Assembly (NCBI GenBank): GCA_028697935.1
Contig: JAQVEM010000009.1
Location: 1 to 22,715 of the forward strand
Direction of reading: 5' to 3'
DNA from: Actinomycetota bacterium
Lineage (GTDB): Bacteria > Actinomycetota > Humimicrobiia > Humimicrobiales > Humimicrobiaceae
DNA: 22,715 nucleotides
Part shown: in pieces, positions 1-8,220 of the stretch
Layout: each line of letters starts with the position of its first letter
Numbering within the stretch: position 1 is the first letter of the stretch
The notes under the pieces: model-generated
What the model saw: the letters and a program-made list of their open reading frames with translations, nothing else
Databases searched by the model: none
Told to the model about the DNA's origin: nothing
Position numbers and translations under genes: made by a program

Positions 1-18
1 AGATAGGTGAAAAAATAA

Positions 19-867
19 ATGGATGGAATTATGAATAAAAATAAAGATAAAAATGAAAATAGTGTGATAGAAGATAGTGTAATAGAAAAAGTTTTTAAAG
101 ATTTAAGAAATAAAAACCAGAAAGCTTTTATACCCTTTGTAACCTGTGGCTTTCCTGACTATGATGGCTTTTTTAGCTTATTTGAGGCTCTTGACAGAAA
201 TGGAGCTGACATGATAGAAGTTGGCATTCCTTTTTCTGACCCGCTTGCTGATGGGCCGGTTATTCAGACTACATCAGAAATTGCGCTTAAAAATGGTGTA
301 AATACTGATATTGCTTTTAAATCCATTGACAGGATAAGAAAAAAAAGCAATAAGCCGATTGCGATTATGACTTACTTTAATATTATCTACCGTTATGGAT
401 TAAAGAAGTTTTTAAGAAATGCAAAAAATTCAGGAGTAAATGGCCTTATAATTCCTGATCTGCCACCGGAAGAATTTGATATTTATAAAGATGATTTTAA
501 CAGGGCTGGAATTGACAACATTATGTTTGCTTCCCTGACTTCCAGTAAAGAAAGGTTAAAAGCAGTTGCAGAAAAAGGAAGGGGATTTATATACTGTGTT
601 TCAGTAAAAGGTGTAACAGGTGTAAGGAATGACTTAGACCCTGAAGTTGTGAAATTTTTAAAAGATTTAAGGAAAATAACAGACTTACCGCTGGCACTGG
701 GCTTTGGATTATCAAGTGAGGAACAGGTAAAAAAAGTCAGGGATTATTGTGATGGAATTATTATGGGAAGTAAAATCTTATCTCTAATTCTTGAATCACA
801 AAGCTTTAAAGATGGCATGAAATCAGTAGAAGCTTTTACCTCGGGTATAAACAAAATACTGAAGTAA
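19..867 (+). CDS. trpA: Tryptophan synthase alpha subunit
   Basis: TrpA cleaves indole-3-glycerol phosphate to indole and glyceraldehyde-3-phosphate and passes indole to TrpB, the last step of tryptophan synthesis in the cytoplasm. The 282-residue protein is a full TIM-barrel: PFVTCGFPD at 39-47, catalytic Glu67 in IEVGIPFSDP, and Asp78 in LADGP. The 11-residue Glu-Asp spacing equals that of E. coli Glu49/Asp60. IIPDLPPEE, VKGVTGVR and the phosphate-binding LGFGLSS follow. It is about 14 residues longer than the E. coli protein, all in a charged Asn/Lys-rich N-terminus. ATG 19 has AGGTGA (5-10) eight bases upstream; ATG 31 is the alternative. trpB would be expected just outside the window, but the first 18 bases are too short to show it. 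The downstream 279-base gap suggests the operon ends here. Confidence 0.97.
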   Translation: MDGIMNKNKDKNENSVIEDSVIEKVFKDLRNKNQKAFIPFVTCGFPDYDGFFSLFEALDRNGADMIEVGIPFSDPLADGPVIQTTSEIALKNGVNTDIAFKSIDRIRKKSNKPIAIMTYFNIIYRYGLKKFLRNAKNSGVNGLIIPDLPPEEFDIYKDDFNRAGIDNIMFASLTSSKERLKAVAEKGRGFIYCVSVKGVTGVRNDLDPEVVKFLKDLRKITDLPLALGFGLSSEEQVKKVRDYCDGIIMGSKILSLILESQSFKDGMKSVEAFTSGINKILK

Positions 868-1146
868 TCTGAAAGTATATTATTAATATTGATATTTTTT
901 AATTTTGAATGCTATTCTATTCTTTAATTTGAGATTCCAATGCTTAAAATATCCTGATAAATTTGCTCTTAATATCATATTATTTAAATGAGAATCTTTA
1001 TTTTACCTGATTAAATGATTTTTATAAGAGGTTAATATTTGTTTTATTATTTTCGGATATAATATTAAAATAATGCAATTTGTAGTAAATTTATATTATC
1101 TGAAATCAAGAAAATTTTGAAATTTAATAAGACCTGGTTTGTATAA
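868..1146. other. AT-rich intergenic region between trpA and the glycosyltransferase
   Basis: This 279-base stretch is very AT-rich and holds no open reading frame with a believable start and ribosome site on either strand. I see no GC-rich hairpin followed by a T-run, so no intrinsic terminator for trpA can be named. The only regulatory candidate is a TATAAT box near 1058. The region separates the end of the tryptophan operon from the sugar-nucleotide cluster. Confidence 0.5.
1058..1063 (+). promoter_or_regulatory. Candidate -10 box upstream of glycosyltransferase
   Basis: A perfect TATAAT lies at 1058-1063, which would start a transcript near 1070 with a leader of about 77 bases before the glycosyltransferase. 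No good -35 box sits at 16-18 bases: TTGTTT at 1039 is too close and TTAATA at 1032 a little too far. In so AT-rich a background TATAAT is weak evidence. Its place in the only long gap before the sugar-nucleotide genes makes it plausible. Confidence 0.3.
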
Positions 1147-2073
1147 ATGCCCCAAATTAGTGAAAATAAAAAGAATAAAGATCTGACAATAAGTATTGTA
1201 AGTTATAATAGTCTCGGTTTCCTGAAAGAATGTCTGAGATCCATCTTTGAAAATCCCCCCGCTGTAGACTACAGTGTTATAGTTGTGGACAATGCTTCTG
1301 CAGATGGGACATCTGAATTTTTAAAAAAGAATTATCCGGAGATAAAACTTATATTAAACGACACCAATATTGGATTTGCTGCAGCTAATAACCAGGCAAT
1401 AAAAAACTCTGATTCAAGATATATAATTCTTATGAACAGTGATTGCGAGGTTTATAAAAAATCACTGGATAATTTAGTAGAATTTATGGATAGAAATCCT
1501 GATGCTGGAATTGCAGGCCCAAAAATAATTAACAGTGACGGGACCGTTCAGATGTCATGCAGGAGGTTTCCATCACTGCTTGATGCTGCTGCACACAATA
1601 TACTGGGTGATATTTTCCCCGATAACCCCTTTTCAAAAAAGTATAAGCTTGCTGATATCCCGAGGGACAACCCTTCCAGAGTTGACTGGGTTTCAGGGTC
1701 ATGCATGATTATAAGAAGGGAAGCCCTCGAAGATACAGGAATGCTTGATGAGAGATATTTTATGTATGTTGAAGACGTTGATATATGTTACAGAATGTGG
1801 CAAAAAAAATGGGCAGTGTACTACTGTCCGGATGCAGAGATAATGCATCATATTGGGGGAAGCGCCGGCGGCAACGAAGCCGGAAAAATAAAATCAAGTT
1901 ACAGGATGCAGAAGAGCGCATTTTATTTTTTCTGGAAAAATTATAGAAAAAGCTGGAAGATACTGCTGATACCGCTGATTATACTGGTTCTCGGTTTCAG
2001 GGTGCTTCTTACCGTTATAAAAACTATCTTTCCAAAAAAAAATAAAGGGACCTGCAAAACTTTTAAAAGTTGA
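1147..2073 (+). CDS. GT2 family glycosyltransferase, rhamnosyltransferase-like
   Basis: This is a GT-A fold glycosyltransferase of family GT2, in the WbbL-like group that transfers rhamnose or similar sugars to cell-surface glycans. The sequence shows ISIVSYNS (15-22), VVDNASADGT, NIGFAAANN, the metal-site-like MNSD, and the acceptor-side motif GSCMIIRREAL followed by FMYVEDVDICYRMW. A hydrophobic segment at about 272-291 with a basic tail should anchor it to the inner face of the membrane. It precedes genes for GDP-mannose and GDP-rhamnose synthesis, so a deoxyhexose donor is a reasonable guess; donor and acceptor cannot be read from sequence. An in-frame stop lies just before ATG 1147 and no clear Shine-Dalgarno precedes it, so translation may be weak or start-site dependent on leader structure. 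Confidence 0.9.
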   Translation: MPQISENKKNKDLTISIVSYNSLGFLKECLRSIFENPPAVDYSVIVVDNASADGTSEFLKKNYPEIKLILNDTNIGFAAANNQAIKNSDSRYIILMNSDCEVYKKSLDNLVEFMDRNPDAGIAGPKIINSDGTVQMSCRRFPSLLDAAAHNILGDIFPDNPFSKKYKLADIPRDNPSRVDWVSGSCMIIRREALEDTGMLDERYFMYVEDVDICYRMWQKKWAVYYCPDAEIMHHIGGSAGGNEAGKIKSSYRMQKSAFYFFWKNYRKSWKILLIPLIILVLGFRVLLTVIKTIFPKKNKGTCKTFKS

Positions 2074-2182
2074 ATGGATTATAAATTTCTTTATTTTTGG
2101 AATTTATATTAAAATATTAGAATAATCATTGAATCAAAATAAAAACATAAAGATATAAATGCAAAACCGGGAGAAAAATCTT

Positions 2183-3166
2183 TTGAAAATTTTAATAACA
2201 GGTATTGGCGGCTTTGTCGGGAAACATTTAACTTCATATCTTGTTAGAGAAGAGAGTGAGAGGGAAAACCATAAAATTTTAGGGGTAGATATAAATTTAG
2301 AAGGTTTTAACCTTGATGATTATGGGGTGTACAGCCGGAATATCGAGCTTGAAAAAGTTGACCTGACAGACAGGGAAAAAGTTTTTGATGTTATAAAAAG
2401 ATTTGAACCGGACCATTTATACCATCTTGCTGCCCAGAGCTCAGTCAGCTATTCCTGGGAAAATCCGATAGAAACGTTTAGAGTAAATGTTTTTGGTGGA
2501 GTGAACATTTTAGAAGGTGTCAGGGCATTCTGTCCGGAGTGCAGTGTTCTTATGGCATGCACTGCAGAAGAATATGGTGAGGTTGATAGTAAAGATGAAT
2601 CTGAACCTATTAACGAAAATTTTAAGATTTATCCTCAGAATCCCTATGCAATCAGTAAATCAGCACTGGACTTCTTCTCTTCGGTTTACTCTGTTGCATA
2701 TGGGTTACCCGTATTTATAAGCAGGTCGTTTAACCACATAGGGCCCGGCCAATCTGAAATATTTGTCGCTTCGGATTTTGCAAGACAGATAGCTCTAATA
2801 GATAGAGGAATGCAGGAACCTGTAATAAGGGCCGGGAATATAGAATGCTACAGAGATTTTCTGGATGTAAGGGATGCAGTAAAAGCGTACTTCTATATTA
2901 TAAATCGTGGAAATAAAGGTCAGGCATATAATGTCTGCTCCGGGGAAAAAACAAAAATATCGGATTTGCTTGATATACTGATATCATTAAGTGAGACACA
3001 AAATATTAGAGTAGAGGTAGACAGTTCAAAGCTAAGGGCAATTGATGTAAAAGTAATATATGGAGACAATAGTAAGTTGAGAACACACACAGGATGGTCA
3101 CCGGAATATTCCCTCAAAAAGTCACTAGAGGATACGCTCGGGTACTGGAAGAAAAAAATTGGTTAA
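2183..3166 (+). CDS. rmd: GDP-6-deoxy-D-mannose reductase (GDP-D-rhamnose synthase), extended SDR
   Basis: This extended short-chain dehydrogenase should reduce GDP-4-keto-6-deoxy-D-mannose to GDP-D-rhamnose with NAD(P)H. It has a Rossmann GIGGFVG at the N-terminus, HLAAQSSVSYSW, catalytic Thr in CTAEEYG, and Tyr-x3-Lys in NPYAISK. The later blocks SFNHIGPGQSEIFVASDFA, YRDFLDVRDAVKAY and YNVCSG are the pattern I know from Rmd proteins; other NAD-sugar epimerases usually differ there. I place the start at TTG 2183: GGGAG at 2169-2173 is nine bases upstream and the product then begins MKILITGIGG, the usual start of this family, giving 327 residues. ATG 2159 would add eight residues and has no ribosome site. 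gmd lies two genes downstream and makes its substrate. A related 4-keto-sugar reductase or epimerase is the main alternative. Confidence 0.85.
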   Translation: MKILITGIGGFVGKHLTSYLVREESERENHKILGVDINLEGFNLDDYGVYSRNIELEKVDLTDREKVFDVIKRFEPDHLYHLAAQSSVSYSWENPIETFRVNVFGGVNILEGVRAFCPECSVLMACTAEEYGEVDSKDESEPINENFKIYPQNPYAISKSALDFFSSVYSVAYGLPVFISRSFNHIGPGQSEIFVASDFARQIALIDRGMQEPVIRAGNIECYRDFLDVRDAVKAYFYIINRGNKGQAYNVCSGEKTKISDLLDILISLSETQNIRVEVDSSKLRAIDVKVIYGDNSKLRTHTGWSPEYSLKKSLEDTLGYWKKKIG

Positions 3167-3232
3167 ATGTTTTATTAATTAATAGCATTATCAATGGATA
3201 ATTGGTAACAGAGAAAAGAGAAAGGGGTAAGA

Positions 3233-4348
3233 ATGAAAGCAGTAATACTTATAGGTGGCGAGGGAACAAGACTGCGCCCGCTTACTTATTTAACTCCAAA
3301 GCCAATGCTCCCACTAGTAAACAGGCCTTTTATGGAAAATTTTATTTCATGGCTTAAGTCCCATAATATTAAAGACATATTTTTCTCTGCAAGGTATCTT
3401 TCGGAAAAATTTAAAAACTATTTCGGAGACGGCACCCGATTCGGTGTAAGAATTACTTTTGTTGAAGAAAAAGAACCTCTCGATACATGTGGTGGGGTAA
3501 AAAATGTAGAAAAATATCTGGGGGATGGTAGTTTTTTTGTGTTTAACGGTGACATACTCTCATCACTTGACCTTACAACAATGGCTGACTTTCACAGGGA
3601 GAAAAAAGCGGATATTACAATATCTCTGACTGCTGTTGATGACCCGACATCTTATGGACTGGTTCTGACTGATGAAGAGAGCAGGGTTTTAGAGTTTCTG
3701 GAGAAACCCGGTAAAGATGCTATTGTTACTAATTTGATAAATGCAGGGGTGTATATTATAGAGCCGCATATAATGAGTCTTGTTCCGGAGGGAGAGAGAT
3801 ACTCATTCGAAAGAGAGCTATTCCCGGCTGTTTTAAGTGAGGGCTACAGGGTTTTTGGTTATGTTTCAGATTGTTACTGGCTGGATGTAGGCACACCTCA
3901 AAAATACCTAAAAGCCCATCATGACATTTTATATAAGAAAATAGACTTTGAGTTTCCAGGGGAAGAAGTAATGGAAAATATTTACATAGGGGAAAGCACA
4001 ACCTATCTTCCGAAGAATTTTGTTGCTGGTCCTGTAGTAATTGGAGATAGAACGGAAATAGATGAAAATGCAAGGATAATGCCTCTTACTGTGATGGGAA
4101 ACGGGTGCTATATATCAGCGGGGACAGAAATATCTGGAAGTGTGATATTTAATAATTGTAAAATTGGTAAGAAGTGTTTTATAAAAAATTCTATAATTTC
4201 AAATAATGTTACAATTGACGATAATGTAATTATTGACGGGTGTTCAATAGTGGGTGATAATAGCAGGATTGGGAAAGGTAATGTATTAAAAAACGGTATT
4301 AAGATTGGTATAAATTCCAGTATATCTGATGGTCAGATTTCTTTTTAA
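3233..4348 (+). CDS. manC: Mannose-1-phosphate guanylyltransferase (GDP-mannose pyrophosphorylase) with left-handed beta-helix
   Basis: The enzyme should make GDP-mannose from mannose-1-phosphate and GTP. The N-terminal nucleotidyltransferase domain has the signature GGEGTRLRPLT (8-18) with PKPM behind it, the metal Asp in FNGDILSSLD, FLEKPG, and YWLDVGTPQKY. The C-terminal hundred residues are hexapeptide-like (VIGDRTEI, IIDGCSIVGDNSRIG), a left-handed beta-helix that often sets oligomer state or feedback control. The overall pattern resembles the actinobacterial GDP-mannose pyrophosphorylase (ManB/ManC). AAAGGGG at 3221-3227 is five bases before the ATG. It sits between rmd and gmd, which use the product. 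Nucleotide specificity is inferred from context: a UTP- or dTTP-using relative cannot be ruled out by motif alone. A paralogue lies at 10595-11740. Confidence 0.85.
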   Translation: MKAVILIGGEGTRLRPLTYLTPKPMLPLVNRPFMENFISWLKSHNIKDIFFSARYLSEKFKNYFGDGTRFGVRITFVEEKEPLDTCGGVKNVEKYLGDGSFFVFNGDILSSLDLTTMADFHREKKADITISLTAVDDPTSYGLVLTDEESRVLEFLEKPGKDAIVTNLINAGVYIIEPHIMSLVPEGERYSFERELFPAVLSEGYRVFGYVSDCYWLDVGTPQKYLKAHHDILYKKIDFEFPGEEVMENIYIGESTTYLPKNFVAGPVVIGDRTEIDENARIMPLTVMGNGCYISAGTEISGSVIFNNCKIGKKCFIKNSIISNNVTIDDNVIIDGCSIVGDNSRIGKGNVLKNGIKIGINSSISDGQISF

Positions 4349-4394
4349 ATAAAAAATTTACTGCTTTATTTTTAAATTTGAGAGGAGAAAAGCT

Positions 4395-5360
4395 ATGGTA
4401 AAAGCACTTATAACAGGAATTACCGGGCAGGACGGCTCTTATCTGGCAGAGTTTTTACTTGATAAAGGTTACGATGTTTATGGTATGGTGAGGCGTTCAT
4501 CGGTTGAGAATTTGGAGAGGATAGAGCATATAAAAGATAAATTAAAATTTGTCCAGGCAGATTTGCTTGATCAGTTATCAATAATAGATGCCGTTAAAGA
4601 ATCACAGCCTGATGAGATATACAATCTTGCAGCAATGTCTTTTGTGCCAACGTCCTGGAAACAACCACTACTTACAGGAGAATTTACAGCACTTGGGGTA
4701 ACAAGGATGCTGGAAGCGGTAAGGCATATAAATAAAGATATAAAATTTTATCAGGCCTCCAGTTCTGAAATGTTCGGTAAAGTTAGAGAGATTCCCCAGA
4801 ACGAAAATACTCCTTTTTACCCCCGCAGCCCTTATGGCGTTGCTAAGGTATATGGCCATTATATGGCTGTGAACTACAGAGAAAGTTATGATATTTTTGC
4901 ATGCAGTGGTATACTTTTTAACCATGAATCTCCAAGACGGGGGCTTGAGTTTGTAACAAAAAAAATAACACATGGCGCAGCTATGATAAAGCTTGGACTG
5001 ACAGATAAACTCCTTCTGGGAAATCTTGATGCAAAAAGAGACTGGGGTTACGCTAAAGATTATGTAGAAGCTATGTGGTTAATGCTTCATCAGGATAAAC
5101 CAGATGACTATGTTATTAGTACTGGAGAAACCCATTCAGTAAAAGAATGGGTTGAGCTATCTTTTAAGTGCCTTGGTCTTGACTGGGAAAAATATGTTGG
5201 TGTTGATGAGAGATATATAAGGCCTGTAGATGTGGATCTTCTAGTAGGTGACTCGTCAAAGGCAAGAAAAGATCTTGGATGGGCACCAAAAGTTAAATTC
5301 GAAGAGCTTATAAAAATTATGGTGGAATACGATTACAATAGTTTGAAAAAACAGATTTAA
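4395..5360 (+). CDS. gmd: GDP-mannose 4,6-dehydratase
   Basis: Gmd converts GDP-mannose to GDP-4-keto-6-deoxy-D-mannose, the branch point to GDP-rhamnose, GDP-fucose and related sugars. The 321 residues show the NADP-binding TGITGQDG (7-14), NLAAMSFVPTSW, the catalytic Ser/Thr region ASSSEMFG (121-128), Tyr147-x3-Lys151 in SPYGVAK, and the Gmd hallmark blocks FNHESPRRG and NLDAKRDWGYAKDYVEAMW. These identify Gmd with little doubt. AGAGGAG at 4381-4387 lies seven bases before the ATG, one of the best ribosome sites here. The neighbouring genes supply its substrate (manC) and consume its product (rmd). No fucose synthase (fcl) gene is nearby, which favours rhamnose as the end product. Confidence 0.96.
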   Translation: MVKALITGITGQDGSYLAEFLLDKGYDVYGMVRRSSVENLERIEHIKDKLKFVQADLLDQLSIIDAVKESQPDEIYNLAAMSFVPTSWKQPLLTGEFTALGVTRMLEAVRHINKDIKFYQASSSEMFGKVREIPQNENTPFYPRSPYGVAKVYGHYMAVNYRESYDIFACSGILFNHESPRRGLEFVTKKITHGAAMIKLGLTDKLLLGNLDAKRDWGYAKDYVEAMWLMLHQDKPDDYVISTGETHSVKEWVELSFKCLGLDWEKYVGVDERYIRPVDVDLLVGDSSKARKDLGWAPKVKFEELIKIMVEYDYNSLKKQI

Positions 5361-5443
5361 TAAAACAGATTTTATAATAAAAAGAAAAGAATTTATAAAA
5401 ATAAAAAATATTAACAAGAGAGTTATTAAGGAAGCTACTTAAA

Positions 5444-6889
5444 ATGAAAGAAAAAATTATAAAATTTGGAACTGATGGCTGGAGAGGAATAATAGCTGAT
5501 GATTTTACGGTTGCTGGTGTGAGGACTGTATCACAGGCAGTCAGTAATTATCTTAAGAAAAAAATATCCGGTGGCAGAAAGCCTTTTGTGGTGCTGGGAT
5601 ATGACACAAGATTTCTCTCTGAAAGATTTGCTGAGGCAGCAGCAGAAGTATTTACACAGAATGATATAACAGCGCATCTTTCTGATAGAATCATCACATC
5701 ACCAATGCTCTCATATGCTGTTGTTGAAAAAAAAGCTGATCTTGGAATAATGATTACTGCCAGCCATAACCCTTATCAATATAATGGCTATAAAATTAAA
5801 GGGCCTTTTGGTGGTTCGGCCACCATGGATATAATAACTGAAATCGAAAAAGAAGTTGATGAGGTGCTGGAAAATATTGAAAAATATGATAAATTTTTAA
5901 GTATTTCAGAAAAAGGTATAGATTCTGTTGTTAGAGATGATTTTCTTACTGCTTATAGAGAAAATATTCTGGGAGAGGTAAATGGAGATGTTATAAGAGG
6001 ATTTGATTTTGGCCTGCTACTGGAACCAATGTATGGTGCAGCGCAGGGTATATTCAGGGAAATCCTTGAGACTTTTAACCCCCGGAATCTCATAGAAATA
6101 CATTCAGTACTTAACCCGGCTTTTGGTGGTATTAATCCAGAACCTATAGGTGATAATCTTGCAGAAGCCAGAGAAGTTCTTAAGGATAGAAAATGCAAGA
6201 TGGCTATCTGTCTTGATGGTGATGGCGATAGAATTGCCCTTCTGGGAGAAGAGGGTAATTACATAAGCTCTCATCATGTTTATGCTATAGTTCTATGGTA
6301 TCTTGCCCGCATAAAGAAAGCAAAAGGAAGGGTCATAAAGTCTGTAAATCTTTCTTCAATAGTTGATAAAATATGTGCTAAATACAATCTGGAGCTAATG
6401 GAAACCCCTGTGGGGTTCAAGTATATAGCTGCAGAGATTTTAAAGGGCGGTGTTATCATGGGTGGTGAAGAAAGTGGAGGTCTCTGGGCGGGAGGAATAT
6501 TACCCGAAAGGGATGGGATGTTAATGGGACTTAGAGTTTTAGAGATTATATGCAGTCTTGGTATGAGTGTAAATCAAATTCTGGATGAGATTTATAATGA
6601 ATTTGGATATTTTGTTTTTGATAGAACTGATTATAAAACCGGCCCTGCACAGAAAGAAAATCTGAAATCTCTTCTTGAAAAAGGTATTCCAGAAATTTTA
6701 AGAAATGCTGGTGCAGAGAAAGTCATAACTATTGATGGTTATAAATATATCATGGATGATGGAAGCTGGATAATGATAAGACCATCAGGGACCGAATCGG
6801 TTGTCAGGGTATATAGTGAAGGAGGAACTGAGGAAAAAACAAAATACCTCCAGGAACTTGGTAAAAAAATAATAGATAGTGTTTCTTAA
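5444..6889 (+). CDS. Phosphoglucomutase/phosphomannomutase family protein
   Basis: An alpha-D-phosphohexomutase that interconverts hexose-6-phosphate and hexose-1-phosphate through a phosphoserine. Domain order is complete over 481 residues: N-terminal KFGTDGWRG, the catalytic TASHNP with Ser107, the Mg site DGDGDR (258-263), the sugar-binding GEESGG (341-346), and the phosphate-binding RPSGTE near the C-terminus. The TASHNPYQYNGYKIK context resembles the subfamily often labelled phosphoglucomutase/phosphomannomutase, which has dual activity in several organisms. Between gmd and a phosphomannose isomerase, the expected role is mannose-6-P to mannose-1-P, but glucose phosphates may also be substrates. 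AAGGAAG at 5428-5434 lies nine bases before the ATG. The sequence cannot separate the two specificities, so I leave the symbol empty. Confidence 0.92.
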   Translation: MKEKIIKFGTDGWRGIIADDFTVAGVRTVSQAVSNYLKKKISGGRKPFVVLGYDTRFLSERFAEAAAEVFTQNDITAHLSDRIITSPMLSYAVVEKKADLGIMITASHNPYQYNGYKIKGPFGGSATMDIITEIEKEVDEVLENIEKYDKFLSISEKGIDSVVRDDFLTAYRENILGEVNGDVIRGFDFGLLLEPMYGAAQGIFREILETFNPRNLIEIHSVLNPAFGGINPEPIGDNLAEAREVLKDRKCKMAICLDGDGDRIALLGEEGNYISSHHVYAIVLWYLARIKKAKGRVIKSVNLSSIVDKICAKYNLELMETPVGFKYIAAEILKGGVIMGGEESGGLWAGGILPERDGMLMGLRVLEIICSLGMSVNQILDEIYNEFGYFVFDRTDYKTGPAQKENLKSLLEKGIPEILRNAGAEKVITIDGYKYIMDDGSWIMIRPSGTESVVRVYSEGGTEEKTKYLQELGKKIIDSVS

Positions 6890-7070
6890 AATTGTAAATC
6901 TCTTTAAAACGTACATTTTTAAATAAGAGGAATTTTAAAAAAATATCCAGAAGATAAGATTAAATAAATTAAAGTTATTTAAATTAATGAAATGTAAAAC
7001 ATACAAAAAAATAAAATATAAGAATTTTATAAGGAATTAAAAAGGCAGCTTGAAAGAAAGGTATATATTT

Positions 7071-8141
7071 ATGAACGTTTTAGACAATCTTCAAAAGATT
7101 AAAGAAATTGATACTGGAGGAATGCTGGATACCGAAGAGAAATTTTATCTGCAGCTCCTGGATGCCAGAAAAATTGCAGGTGAAGCTGATCTGGAAAAGT
7201 TGAAAGGAGCAAATTATAAAGGAATTGTCTTTTCGGGCATGGGCGGCTCAGGGTTTACCGGGGATATTATTAAAGCTTTAATAAAGGATGATATTGATAT
7301 ACCTGTTGAAATAGTAAAAGGATATAATCTGCCCTATTTTATAAAAAAAGGCTGGCTTGTTGTTTCTATAAGTTATTCTGGGAATACTGAAGAAACAATT
7401 TCCACGACAAACCAGGCACTGGAACGGGAGTGTGAAATTGTGGGAATCTGTTCCGGCGGGGAACTGGAAAAAATTTGTATAAGTAATAAGAAAACTGTAA
7501 TAAAAATACCTTCAGGGATGCAGCCAAGAGGAGCAATTGGATACTTATTTTTCCCAGCATATCTCATGCTGAATAATCTGGGCATAATAGATGTTTCTGA
7601 TGAGGATGTAGAAGAAGCTCTGGATTTAATTAAGGAAAAAGCTGAACTTTACAGAAGGGAAACAGAGACCGATAGAAATCCTGCAAAAAAGCTGGCTCTA
7701 CAGATTTCAGATAACCTTCCTATTGTATACGGGCAGGAAGGAATACTGGGTGCAGTTGCCTGCAGATTAAAATGTGAAATAAATGAAAATGCAAAAACTC
7801 CCTGCTGGTGTAATGAGTTTCCAGAATTAAATCATAATGAAACTGTTGGCTGGGAGAGATTGAAGGACGTTACCCGGAAATTTATAATACTGATTTTAAG
7901 AGACGAAGATGAAAGCAGGAGAATTAAAGCACGTATTGATATAACTTCAGGTCTGATTAAAGATAACGTAAGCACTATAGTGAATATACCGGTGGAAGGA
8001 AAATCAAAGCTGGCAAAGGCGCTCTCGGGAATGTATCTGGGAGATATAACCAGTGTGTACCTGGCGCTTTTGTTCGAAGTTAACCCGGCCCCTGTAGAAA
8101 AAATAGAATCACTTAAAGCTGAACTCAAAAAAATAAAATAA
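7071..8141 (+). CDS. Bifunctional phosphoglucose/phosphomannose isomerase
   Basis: This SIS-domain isomerase interconverts fructose-6-P with glucose-6-P and mannose-6-P, so it links glycolysis to the GDP-mannose branch. Two SIS halves can be seen: GMGGSGFTGD (56-65) and SYSGNTEET (101-109) bind the sugar phosphate, and the later NEFPELNHNE block carries the conserved Glu and His of this family. Length (356) fits the archaeal/actinobacterial PGI/PMI group. I choose ATG 7071: AGAAAGG at 7055-7061 is nine bases upstream and the product begins MNVLDNLQKIKEID, as relatives do. TTG 7050 would add seven residues with a poorer site. The 181-base gap after the mutase is AT-rich with no terminator seen. 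The stop codon lies inside a tandem AAAAT/AAAAC repeat. Confidence 0.92.
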   Translation: MNVLDNLQKIKEIDTGGMLDTEEKFYLQLLDARKIAGEADLEKLKGANYKGIVFSGMGGSGFTGDIIKALIKDDIDIPVEIVKGYNLPYFIKKGWLVVSISYSGNTEETISTTNQALERECEIVGICSGGELEKICISNKKTVIKIPSGMQPRGAIGYLFFPAYLMLNNLGIIDVSDEDVEEALDLIKEKAELYRRETETDRNPAKKLALQISDNLPIVYGQEGILGAVACRLKCEINENAKTPCWCNEFPELNHNETVGWERLKDVTRKFIILILRDEDESRRIKARIDITSGLIKDNVSTIVNIPVEGKSKLAKALSGMYLGDITSVYLALLFEVNPAPVEKIESLKAELKKIK

Positions 8142-8159
8142 AACAAAATAAAATAAAAC
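8130..8159. repeat. 15-bp perfect tandem repeat across the isomerase stop codon
   Basis: AAAATAAAATAAAAC occurs twice in direct succession (8130-8144 and 8145-8159), made of six AAAA[T/C] pentamers. The TAA stop of the isomerase (8139-8141) is inside the first copy, so slippage by one unit would change the C-terminus only slightly. It is probably neutral low-complexity sequence produced by slippage. Confidence 0.8.
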
Positions 8160-8181
8160 ATAAATCAAAAATTAATAATTG

Positions 8182-8204
8182 GGACGGGCTGGATGATCAG
8201 GTCC
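8182..8204 (+). promoter_or_regulatory. Small GC-rich hairpin in the ahcY leader
   Basis: GGAC (8182-8185) pairs with GTCC (8201-8204), and CTG (8189-8191) with CAG (8198-8200), closing a six-base loop GATGAT with a GGG bulge on the 5' side. It ends four bases before the ahcY ribosome site AAGGA (8208-8212) and is a GC island in an A-rich leader. It matches no riboswitch consensus I know, including those for SAH or SAM. A role in translation is only a possibility. Confidence 0.3.
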
Positions 8205-8220
8205 GGGAAGGAAAAATATA

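Noticed and set aside
868..940. Intrinsic terminator after trpA
   Set aside because: Only AT-rich, imperfect palindromes around TATTATTAATA followed by a T-run are present; no GC-containing stem, so no support beyond base composition.
2159..2182. ATG 2159 as start of the Rmd-like reductase
   Set aside because: No ribosome site precedes it. TTG 2183 has GGGAG nine bases upstream and begins exactly at the conserved Rossmann strand.
3756..4073. Reverse-strand open frame of 105 codons inside manC
   Set aside because: It is a shadow of a gene with strong family motifs on the + strand, with no ribosome site or recognisable protein character. Other reverse frames inside ahcY, mtnA, secA and hpf were dismissed for the same reason.
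7050..7070. TTG 7050 as start of the PGI/PMI isomerase
   Set aside because: ATG 7071 has better ribosome-site spacing and matches family N-termini; the extra seven residues have no counterpart.
8142..8220. SAH or SAM riboswitch before ahcY
   Set aside because: The leader is 79 bases, mostly A-rich, and its only structure is a 23-base hairpin with none of the conserved riboswitch core sequences I know.
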